Shown: piece by piece, positions 1 to 7,260 of the stretch
Numbering within the stretch: position 1 is the first letter of the stretch
Layout of the letters: every line of letters starts with the position of its first letter
Translations under genes and position numbers: made by a program
Notes under the pieces: generated by a model
Database searches by the model: none
Seen by the model: only the letters and a program-made list of their open reading frames with translations
What the model was told of the DNA's origin: nothing
From: a virus
Virus record (IMG/VR): IMGVR_UViG_3300032360_000056
Span: 1 to 21,606 of that record
DNA: 21,606 nucleotides
Strand: one strand, 5' to 3'

Positions 1-1668
1 ATAAGGCTCAAATTCTGTCACAAGGAATCCGGATAAATTTTTAGCAACAAGACTGCCCGTTACGCCGCTAACCAAAGATGCATAATAAGGGGCATATCCC
101 GCATATCCCGCTGAAGACTGATTCGAAGAAGCGTTTCCTCCTGTCGCAGCATCAGCGTAAGTGCCCGAATAAAGAGACCCAGAGACAAGACCACCATCAG
201 GATAAAACACAAAATCACCATGATCTCCTCCTAATTGAGGATCACCTGACCATTGTACTCCAAAATAAATTTGATTTGATTCGGTAAATCCAGAAGCAAT
301 GGCTACTTCATGTATAGCCCGTTGCCCTGTTGCTTCGCCGGGTGGCAATGATCTGGTATTGTCTAAAAGGAGAGTGTGGTCCAACCATTTGATACCATCG
401 CCTGTCGAAGGATCGCTCCCCGGATCTATTTCTGTATAAGGCTCAAAAATAGGAGTCGCCGATAAACCACTATAAGCCACATCATTTAAAGTCGGATTTA
501 ACTGCAAAAACTGCCTATCAAGCCTTCCACTACCGGTCCCATGGATAAAACGATTAACACCCTTTACAAAAGGAGTGGTAGTATAATAAGAGTTAACACT
601 ATCAACAAATTTGCCGCTTTCCTCTAACCGTATCTCATACTCCAATTTTCCCGGCCAATTTTCTCTATGACACTTAACGATAGCTTCTGTGCGAACATAA
701 TCATTGAATAGATCTTGACTTGCAAAGACTTTTCCGCTAATACCAGAAGGTTGAAGTTTGAAAAATAAAGGCTCAAGTGGTAACGGCTTAATGGAGCTAG
801 GATATAGGTAGGACTCACCTGTGCCAAACTGATCCTCTGCTACTATCTGACAAAAATAACCCGAATCCATCGGGAAAGCCATATTAAGCGTTCCTTGAGA
901 AAGAGGGTCAAAGTTTTCTCCAAAATTAAATCTTTGACTATAGTTATAAGCCGGAACGCCGGACCCTGTTAAATCCAAATTAAAAGTATCAATATTCGTA
1001 GACAAATAAACCGTAGCTGCCCTAATTCCAGAAGCTTTTGTATATGAGGGAGAAAGCTGAACGCTTCTGCCCGCATAAGAAACAGTCATGCCCGTGACAT
1101 CAGGACTAGGGGCAGTTAACAAGTACTCCCCTGTAGCCGTACGCCCATAATAATCAATAGATTCCGTTCGCAGCCTAAAAGCCCGAGGATCCATACCCAC
1201 TTTTCCTACTGGATTTCCGGGTTGATTGTGGGCGTCAGTAAAAGCTGTATCTCCTACAGCTTCATCAAAATAGTTTTTGATGTCAGAAACAGGAAGCGTT
1301 AAAGAGTTCGAACGATACCCTGTTGTCAATTCCCGTATAAGAAACCCAGTTTCATCCAACAAATAAAGATTGACGCCCTTAAAAGCTCGATTCGCCCCTA
1401 ATTCTGTAGTACCAATAGCAACTTCGGTAGAAGGATTAAGAATATTCCACGCAATCAAGGGAGACGACGTAAAAAATTCACCGCTTGCCGCCGTTGCGTA
1501 TTGAGAAATTCCAGACTCTCCCGAAAAAGGAACGAGGCTCGTATCGTACGGAAAAGGCTCTAGGTTAGGGTAACCTTTTTTCTCGTTAGCAACCTGAAAT
1601 CCTGAAATAGGAAATGCAGCTCCATAGTTTTCAGGTATAAAAATATGTTTTTTAGAAAAAACAGGCAT
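1..1668 (-). CDS. Phage structural protein downstream of J, 3' part missing
   Basis: I translated the minus strand from the ATG at 1668-1666 and found 556 codons open to base 1 with no stop, so the gene starts here and runs out of the window. It begins MPVFSKKHIFIPENYGAAFP. The visible part is rich in Ser, Gly, Thr and Tyr, has no signal peptide or membrane segment, and looks like successive beta-sandwich domains. Around residues 75-215 it has strings such as VNLYLLDETGFLIRELTTGY and DYYGRTATGEYLL, and the last residues seen are Gly/Ser/Ala/Tyr-rich. I recognise no family. The start lies 2 bases after the J stop (TAATTATG), so it is probably coupled to J; only a distant GGGAGA sits upstream. 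Its position directly after J suggests a tail-tip or receptor-binding accessory protein (inference). The real length is unknown. Confidence 0.85.
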   Translation of the reverse strand, partial: MPVFSKKHIFIPENYGAAFPISGFQVANEKKGYPNLEPFPYDTSLVPFSGESGISQYATAASGEFFTSSPLIAWNILNPSTEVAIGTTELGANRAFKGVNLYLLDETGFLIRELTTGYRSNSLTLPVSDIKNYFDEAVGDTAFTDAHNQPGNPVGKVGMDPRAFRLRTESIDYYGRTATGEYLLTAPSPDVTGMTVSYAGRSVQLSPSYTKASGIRAATVYLSTNIDTFNLDLTGSGVPAYNYSQRFNFGENFDPLSQGTLNMAFPMDSGYFCQIVAEDQFGTGESYLYPSSIKPLPLEPLFFKLQPSGISGKVFASQDLFNDYVRTEAIVKCHRENWPGKLEYEIRLEESGKFVDSVNSYYTTTPFVKGVNRFIHGTGSGRLDRQFLQLNPTLNDVAYSGLSATPIFEPYTEIDPGSDPSTGDGIKWLDHTLLLDNTRSLPPGEATGQRAIHEVAIASGFTESNQIYFGVQWSGDPQLGGDHGDFVFYPDGGLVSGSLYSGTYADAATGGNASSNQSSAGYAGYAPYYASLVSGVTGSLVAKNLSGFLVTEFEPY

Positions 1669-1670
1669 AA

Positions 1671-4600
1671 TTATTCGCTAGGATCTCCCGTGGCTTGTAA
1701 AACATAATCAGTATCAAATCTATATATAAAATACTCCACTTGTGTTTGCTCGTTTTCGTTACCTAAAAATACATAAAAATTTGTGTTATTATGCCCGTTC
1801 AATACAATTGTTCTCTTTGCTCCTCCGGCATAAATATCCACCAAATATCCCCCTGTATTCTGAGCACTAATAGCAGGCTTCGCTTCAGATTTAAGATTCT
1901 CAAAATTAACAAATACTGCTAAATCTGTGCTGCTTGTTCTTTCGGCAAAAGAAGCATTATAAACTAGCGATACTGTCGCTTCGCCTCTTATATCTTCTGT
2001 AGTAATTGTACCGCTTAATGGTTGCGGCCTGTCTGCGTCCGTAATTAGTGTAATCTCTGGTTTAGACGCCTGCGTATCAGTTAGGTTGTCGCTTGAATCC
2101 ACTGCACCAAACTTAGACCTATTATAAATCAAAGCACTGACTTGAAAGTCTCCCGGCGATTCTTCAACTACTGATAAAACCCGATACTCTATCTCTTCTA
2201 TCTGAAAGCTTACATTAGTATTTTGTAGAGACCAAACAGTTCCCTTATTAACACGCGCGAAATCTTCGTCAGTTTTTTCTACTATAGTAATGTTATTTGA
2301 AGGCCCTCCTTCTGCCCCCTCGTTCACACTAACCGACTCAACTGTGAATTGTTTGATTTGAGTAGCCCTTGTGGAGTCGATGTCATCTTGTGTAATTCCA
2401 GAAAAACTGTTTTTGTTTGGGTCAGCGGCGGCCTTTTTGCTTTCTTGTCGTGCAAATTGGTCTAATGCTGCCGTCTTTTTAGCGGCACGAGGAACTAAAA
2501 GAGTAATCTTTTGACCCACCACATCTTCAGCTACTCCTTGGTCCAACGTTACAACGCTACTAGCGTGATCCACGTCAATCAACCTTCCGCCATAACGTTT
2601 TACATTTTTTAGTTTATCTTGAACCTTTATAACATCTCCCGGCCTCAAATAGGAAGCTTCGGTACCCGTATTGAATTGAATTAGATCGCTTTCCGTTTGA
2701 TTGGTGAATAAAAACCATTTCCCAAGCCGGTGAGCCTGTGATCGAGAAGTACACCCTAAGGCTATAAGCTTTTTCTCCAAATGACCAAACTTCCGCAGTC
2801 CCGCCGCATCTTCGACGTACTCTACCTTCGGTTTGAAGCTATCCCGTTCATCGTTATACCTAACCAACACCGAGGTGAAACGTGTGGTTTTAGCTGTACC
2901 CGCATAATTAAAAACACCCTCCCTCACATTAGCGTTAGTAAACAGTAAAATTGCCTGCCTAAGCTGATCATTAGATATAAAAACAAAACCACTATTCCAG
3001 TAAAGCATCCCTCTAAAAACAGAAGCTAAATCATTTAAAACATTATAAGCGTCTTGCTCGCGATCCAGATAAACATTGGTAGTAAACCTCGGCTCTAGCA
3101 ATGGTCGTGTCTTATTGGACTCAATGCCCACTTTGCCCTGAGTAATTCCCCTATAAACAGGAAATCCCACCGTATAGTCATTGATAAAATCGCGCCCCTC
3201 AAAAGCAACCCCGTCCACTGCCGTATCTTTAATATCATAATTTTGAATAATGTAATTATGCAACCATTCGGGGGGAGAAAGGTTGGCCTCATTCTCTGCC
3301 TTGAACTTCTCTCTTAACCATTCAGTTGTCACCCCACCGGTGGTTTTTTTATATTTTCTAAAGACATATTCCGGAGAAAGTTCTCGAAGCAGATCAAAAG
3401 TAAGCTGTTGCGCTCCACTGGTGTCGTCATACCTCGGATTTGCCACCCGTCGCCTAAATGCATAACTCACGTTATTTCCGTTACTTTGCTTGGGCTTCAA
3501 AAAGCTAGCAGTAGCACCAGTTAGAAAACCTGCTTTTTGAAAAAAAGCGGCCCCTCTTTGAGCGACGCTATCATCAATAGTAACTGTATATCCGTTAGGA
3601 GCTATTGTAAAATCAGAGAGTGGGATCTCTGGCCTATATCCTGTCTCAACTAATTCATCACAATATTTACCTATTGAATATAAATTCCATTTGTCCAATA
3701 TACCTTCTCCAAACCCATATTTTCCCAAACCATACCGTGGATTGGTCACCAAATCATAAAAAATCCATGCAGGATTATTAGACCAGTATTTGTCTATCGA
3801 AAATTCTCCGGTCCAATTACCTGTATATTCACGTGTTTCAGGGTTGTAATTAGTAGGTAACTTAATCCTACCTAACTTAAGATCGAATGTTCTTTTTGGT
3901 ATATTAGAAAAAGCTCGCGCATCTACAATAGTCCCTATAATTGCGGAATGGGGATAAGATAAATTTCTTGTCACCGCCTCGCTTACATAGCTGACTCCCC
4001 CCGCACGCCCCTGAAAATATTGATATGGCGCGCCTTTTTTGTCAAGAGGCAAAAGGTTCATATTAACTATAGTTATCTGTCTATCCCTACCTTTCTCAGA
4101 TAAAGGCAATCTAAAAATATAAGAGCGCACATACTGATCACTAGACTCTCCATAGATAGGCGCAAAAATATGCACCTGAGAGCCCCCGTCAGCTACCATT
4201 GTACTATCATCTGCATATCCTACTTTGATACCAAAATTAATGCTTGTGGGTTCTGAGTCGCCTGAGCCATTGCGAAAAGCGGCCACAGCCATTAGACCCA
4301 CCTCTATATCGGTGACATTATCATTGGTGATTGTATGCTGATATTTGACAGGAGCCACCTCAAAAGCTCTAGTCATAATGTCATACCATTCACCCTTACT
4401 ACCTAAATAATAAGAAGGAGAATTGCTCTCAATGCGCCTCCCTCCTCTACCGTAATCATCATATGGAGCGTCATCATGCCAATCTGAATCATACCATCCC
4501 TTCACCTTTACCCCCGCAGGAGAAGGGTCGCCAGCTTGCCTAAAAGGAACGTGCGCATATGTATGTGACTGAGCTCCCCAAGTTGCCGATATCACAAACG

Positions 4601-5522
4601 TATGGGCGGTCGCTGCCCCCCATATCGTTTCATAATTTTTTTTGTTAAGAGGAGGTAGAGTAAGACCCACATTGAAAGTTTGAGAAGAGGCTCGAAGAGA
4701 AAGCGCTGGGTTGGCGCTATGAGCCAACATGCCTTGGTCCGCTGTTCCATATTTAATCTCCGCAAAGGCGCGTGCATAATTTAATGTATTGCTATTCGTA
4801 TTTTTAACAGGAACATCGTTGAAATAAATTCCCCGAAACCCATTCTCATTTTTTTCCAAAGATCCTGCGTCCGTACTGTCTGTCAGCTGAATTAAATTAC
4901 CCCTCGCATCGCATAATCCGGCTATTTCCCCCTCGCTTATCAAATCAATGCATTTATAAACACTTACTGACTCTAAAGTGGTATTGGTGGGGTCCACATT
5001 AGGCATTACATTTGCATTGGTGAAATTTGTTTCATACCATGTTTTTATTTCAGAGGAAGTGGCCGTAGGGACATCTTCACCCTTTTTTCCTATTACCTGC
5101 GTTGGTTCTGCGCTGTCGGTCAAGACTACAGGGGTGTCAACCACCTCTTCCTCCGGTAACTCTGGAACATATCTAGGTGTAGTGTCAGTTATGGTTTCAG
5201 AAACCGTTTCTTCTTTTGTGTCATTAAAATCTGGATCAATTTCTAGCTCAGGACTAGATATCTCCACTGGTATTTGGGGATTCGATCCGTCAGCGGGTGG
5301 ATTCTTCGGTAGCTCCGCTGCCGGTGGAGTCTTAGGGGGCTGTACCACTATTACCTCCGAACCACCAGCAATACCAGCAGTACCACCCGTACCCACATCG
5401 AAACCACCATCATGCAAAGTTGGCATACGTCCAGCTAATAGTGGCACCACAGACAACTCACCATTAACTACCACATGCCAATGGCTGCCTACACGCACAG
5501 GAGTTGTATTATAATGAATCAT
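1671..5522 (-). CDS. J: Lambda gpJ-like central tail tip / host-specificity protein
   Basis: This 1283-residue protein is a J-family tip protein, which forms the central tip of the tail and contacts the host receptor. Family landmarks, in order: CIDLISEGEIAGL with FNDVPVKN at about 191-241 (start of the J core); NPAWIFYDLVTNPRYGLG at 583-600; WNLYSIGKYCDELV at 612-625; EPRFTTNVYLDREQDAYNVL then NDLASVFRGMLYWNSGFV at 810-847; FGHLEKKLIALGCTSRSQA at 912-930; and LRPGDVIKVQDK at 959-970. The last ~130 residues look like an Ig/FN3-type beta domain. Residues 1-183 are atypical: a short hydrophobic start, a Gly stretch, then a Pro/Glu/Asp/Thr-rich segment before the core. The ATG lies 1 base after the stop of the second I-like gene (TAAAATG), with no clear Shine-Dalgarno, which suggests translational coupling. 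The family call is firm; the function of the N-terminal extension is unknown. Confidence 0.95.
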   Translation of the reverse strand: MIHYNTTPVRVGSHWHVVVNGELSVVPLLAGRMPTLHDGGFDVGTGGTAGIAGGSEVIVVQPPKTPPAAELPKNPPADGSNPQIPVEISSPELEIDPDFNDTKEETVSETITDTTPRYVPELPEEEVVDTPVVLTDSAEPTQVIGKKGEDVPTATSSEIKTWYETNFTNANVMPNVDPTNTTLESVSVYKCIDLISEGEIAGLCDARGNLIQLTDSTDAGSLEKNENGFRGIYFNDVPVKNTNSNTLNYARAFAEIKYGTADQGMLAHSANPALSLRASSQTFNVGLTLPPLNKKNYETIWGAATAHTFVISATWGAQSHTYAHVPFRQAGDPSPAGVKVKGWYDSDWHDDAPYDDYGRGGRRIESNSPSYYLGSKGEWYDIMTRAFEVAPVKYQHTITNDNVTDIEVGLMAVAAFRNGSGDSEPTSINFGIKVGYADDSTMVADGGSQVHIFAPIYGESSDQYVRSYIFRLPLSEKGRDRQITIVNMNLLPLDKKGAPYQYFQGRAGGVSYVSEAVTRNLSYPHSAIIGTIVDARAFSNIPKRTFDLKLGRIKLPTNYNPETREYTGNWTGEFSIDKYWSNNPAWIFYDLVTNPRYGLGKYGFGEGILDKWNLYSIGKYCDELVETGYRPEIPLSDFTIAPNGYTVTIDDSVAQRGAAFFQKAGFLTGATASFLKPKQSNGNNVSYAFRRRVANPRYDDTSGAQQLTFDLLRELSPEYVFRKYKKTTGGVTTEWLREKFKAENEANLSPPEWLHNYIIQNYDIKDTAVDGVAFEGRDFINDYTVGFPVYRGITQGKVGIESNKTRPLLEPRFTTNVYLDREQDAYNVLNDLASVFRGMLYWNSGFVFISNDQLRQAILLFTNANVREGVFNYAGTAKTTRFTSVLVRYNDERDSFKPKVEYVEDAAGLRKFGHLEKKLIALGCTSRSQAHRLGKWFLFTNQTESDLIQFNTGTEASYLRPGDVIKVQDKLKNVKRYGGRLIDVDHASSVVTLDQGVAEDVVGQKITLLVPRAAKKTAALDQFARQESKKAAADPNKNSFSGITQDDIDSTRATQIKQFTVESVSVNEGAEGGPSNNITIVEKTDEDFARVNKGTVWSLQNTNVSFQIEEIEYRVLSVVEESPGDFQVSALIYNRSKFGAVDSSDNLTDTQASKPEITLITDADRPQPLSGTITTEDIRGEATVSLVYNASFAERTSSTDLAVFVNFENLKSEAKPAISAQNTGGYLVDIYAGGAKRTIVLNGHNNTNFYVFLGNENEQTQVEYFIYRFDTDYVLQATGDPSE

Positions 5523-5523
5523 T

Positions 5524-6180
5524 TTAACGTAAGGTACTCATACGTGCACCGTAGGGCGACAACGCATTAAGGTTTCCCATCCCATATACCGTAGCCGTAG
5601 AAACCTCCTTTTCTTCATCAGCAAATTTTTTCTTATCCATGGTACTCATGGACGTTGAAATCACCTTGCTACCAGTCCTCATTCTACCATAACCAACAGG
5701 AACCACTTGTCCCTGACTTGACACATTTTCAGCTGACCCAAAAATAAAAGAAGTGGTATTTACAGCCTGAGGATCATCAGGGGCCATTAGTTTTGCAATT
5801 AAAACGCTAATACCCATCGTAATAACAGCAGTGATAAGCGTATCCAACACAAATACCGCGGCCTCGAAAGCAAACCCCTTGGCGGTACCCAAAACAGCTT
5901 TTGCAATCGACTGTGCGATAGCTGTGGTTGCTCCCGCCAAAACAGGCAGAATATCTACTTTTTTACCATCAACGTTAGTGAAAAGAAAATTTTTATTGTC
6001 AACCAGCTCTCCATCAACAAACATAGCAAATGAATTTCCACGATTTTTAAGAAGAAAAGACCTGAGTTTATGAGTATTATTTTCAATGGCATTAAAAAGC
6101 TCTACAAAATTTTTAACCTTTAAATTCCATTTTTTTCCCAACAAGTCACCCAGCCAGCCTTCTATTCTTATTGTAGTCAT
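5524..6180 (-). CDS. I: Second gpI-like tail assembly protein, ubiquitin-like N-terminus
   Basis: This is a 218-residue protein of the lambda gpI / TAPI tail-assembly family. Residues 1-83 form a ubiquitin-like beta-grasp domain that starts MTTIRIEGWLGDLLGKKW, has FAMFVDGELVDNKN at 51-64 and ends VDILPVLAGA at 75-84. A hydrophobic alanine- and isoleucine-rich stretch at about 84-131 may be membrane-active or amphipathic. The family C-terminal signature follows: TTSFIFGSAENVSSQGQVVP, VGYGRMRTGSKVIS at 142-175. A charged tail (about 183-193) comes before the end. It is a diverged copy of its upstream neighbour, with the same architecture throughout. Its ATG overlaps the neighbour's stop as ATGA. 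An AAGGAGG lies 24 bases upstream but is better spaced for another ATG inside the neighbour. It probably acts with J and L in tip initiation (family knowledge). Confidence 0.9.
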   Translation of the reverse strand: MTTIRIEGWLGDLLGKKWNLKVKNFVELFNAIENNTHKLRSFLLKNRGNSFAMFVDGELVDNKNFLFTNVDGKKVDILPVLAGATTAIAQSIAKAVLGTAKGFAFEAAVFVLDTLITAVITMGISVLIAKLMAPDDPQAVNTTSFIFGSAENVSSQGQVVPVGYGRMRTGSKVISTSMSTMDKKKFADEEKEVSTATVYGMGNLNALSPYGARMSTLR

Positions 6181-6839
6181 AATAGTGGCCGCGTTACCAT
6201 TGCGCCTCCTTCTTTTAAATTACTGTGTGTTGTACCAAACTTAAGATTTTCTCTAATAAAACTATCATTAGACTTGTCTGCGCTACTAAGAGATGTTGAA
6301 ATTACCTTGCTGCCCGCCATTAACCTTCCATAAGCTATAGGGACAGGATTTCCTTGATCGGTTACATTTTGAGGTCCCCGGAAAACATAGCTGGTTGTTG
6401 ACACGAGGTCAGGATCATCTTTGCCCATTATAGATTCCACAAGCAAATGTATTCCATAAGAGATCAAAGCATATCCCCCGATTACAATAACCGCTGCAAC
6501 TAACAACTGTACCCCCTCTCCCCACGCCGCATATGCGGCCCAATGCTTGGCCAACCATGCCATAGCAGCTTTGATTGCTGGCCAATAAACAATAGCCCCT
6601 GCTATGACTGGAATAATACAAATGCTTTTTTTAACCTTTTTGTATAAAGACGCGGTATTTTCCAAGGGCTTACCATCCACCATAACTACATAATGATTTT
6701 TATGCTTTATAACGCTTCCCAAAAAATTCCCTGTATTAGCGTGAATAGCCCGCAAAGCGTCTGCCGCCGTGCGTATATTAAGACGCCACCGCCTCTCTAG
6801 CCCAGCTGCTATTTGACCTTCTAGAAATACAGTAACCAC
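6177..6839 (-). CDS. I: First gpI-like tail assembly protein, ubiquitin-like N-terminus
   Basis: This 220-residue member of the lambda gpI / TAPI family starts at a GTG (6839-6837); the next in-frame upstream stop is only three codons away, which supports this start. Residues 1-82 are the ubiquitin-like domain, from MVTVFLEGQIAAGLERRWRL through VVMVDGKPLENTASLYKK to ICIIPVIAGA. A long hydrophobic region rich in Trp, Ala and Ile follows at about 83-136. The conserved end comes next: TTSYVFRGPQNVTDQGNPVP then IAYGRLMAGSKVIS at 148-181, and a short polar tail. It lies 16 bases after the JAB gene and overlaps the second I-like gene by 4 bases. No Shine-Dalgarno is visible before the GTG. In lambda, I is a tip assembly factor needed with J, L and K. 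In the JAB-ubiquitin-like pairing proposed for phage tails, this domain would be the protease partner (inference). Confidence 0.9.
   Translation of the reverse strand: MVTVFLEGQIAAGLERRWRLNIRTAADALRAIHANTGNFLGSVIKHKNHYVVMVDGKPLENTASLYKKVKKSICIIPVIAGAIVYWPAIKAAMAWLAKHWAAYAAWGEGVQLLVAAVIVIGGYALISYGIHLLVESIMGKDDPDLVSTTSYVFRGPQNVTDQGNPVPIAYGRLMAGSKVISTSLSSADKSNDSFIRENLKFGTTHSNLKEGGAMVTRPLL
6205..6211 (-). promoter_or_regulatory. Perfect Shine-Dalgarno inside the first I-like gene
   Basis: The minus strand reads AAGGAGG followed by CGCA and ATG (6200-6198). That ATG is in the frame of the first I-like gene and would give a 7-residue peptide ending at the TGA that overlaps the ATG of the second I-like gene. 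It may load ribosomes for the second gene by reinitiation, or be chance from a Glu-Gly-Gly codon run. Confidence 0.5.
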
Positions 6840-6855
6840 ACTACATTATACACTT

Positions 6856-7260
6856 TTAAATTGAAAAATAAATCGTTTCTTCACTCACAGGGCTATAGAG
6901 CGAAAACTTTTTGTCTCGCACAGAAAAAACCAAAAAATCAATAAGAGCATTACGCGACATCTCCACGTCCATTGAACTTGGCTCACAGGAACCCTCTGGA
7001 TGGGAATGGAAGCAAAAACCGAGCTTAGACCCGTCAAAAAGATGAAAATAATCTAAAGGATCTATCAAAAAACCAGTTTTTCTATCAGGTGCTACGTTTT
7101 TTAAAAAAAATAGACTGTTTTTTGTGCCTAATCCACATATTTCGGTGTCATTCAACAAAGAAAGTCGTGCTATAAATTTTAAAAAATTTAATTTAATTGG
7201 TGTATCGATAAGCTTCAATTGATGGAAAACCCCCAAAAGGCAAACCTTTTTCCGCGGCAA
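6856..7260 (-). CDS. JAB/JAMM metalloprotease-like tail protein (gpK N-terminal domain type)
   Basis: This 134-residue protein carries a complete JAMM zinc-protease motif: Glu40 in NDTEICGLG, then His85-Ser-His87, seven residues, Ser95, two residues and Asp98 (HSHPEGSCEPSSMD). JAMM enzymes are zinc isopeptidases or peptidases, and in lambda gpK such a domain precedes an NlpC/P60 hydrolase domain. Here the NlpC/P60 half is absent: the protein ends about 36 residues after Asp98. The gene sits between the L-like and I-like genes, the position of K. The ATG at 7260 makes it overlap the L-like gene by 68 bases in another frame, with AAGG about 10 bases upstream. The first ~20 residues look unlike a JAB start, so a later start (TTG at 7215 or ATT at 7197, the latter overlapping the L stop) is possible. 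G+C is low, about 34% counted over 6841-7200. Confidence 0.85.
   Translation of the reverse strand: MPRKKVCLLGVFHQLKLIDTPIKLNFLKFIARLSLLNDTEICGLGTKNSLFFLKNVAPDRKTGFLIDPLDYFHLFDGSKLGFCFHSHPEGSCEPSSMDVEMSRNALIDFLVFSVRDKKFSLYSPVSEETIYFSI

Noticed and set aside
78-287. 69-codon plus-strand frame
   Set aside because: It lies antisense to the partial gene at 1-1668, which is continuously open on the minus strand. The His/Gln/Lys-rich product looks non-biological.
3095-3465. Short frames on both strands within J
   Set aside because: Each is a shadow of the J reading frame, whose conserved motifs continue on both sides without a break; there is no sign of a frameshift in J.
4978-5514. 178-codon plus-strand frame rich in Ser, Val and Gly
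   Set aside because: It is exactly antisense to the Pro/Gly/Asp/Glu/Thr-rich N-terminus of J, whose composition keeps the opposite strand free of stops. The translation is low complexity with no family signature or ribosome site.
6415-6621. 68-codon minus-strand frame inside the first I-like gene
   Set aside because: It is out of frame with the I-like protein, whose full length has family signatures; nothing supports a second product here.
7171-7200. AT-rich strip that could be a promoter or origin
   Set aside because: It is covered by the ends of two coding regions, and I could not find a well-spaced -35/-10 pair. It may only reflect Lys/Asn/Leu/Phe codons of the JAB gene.
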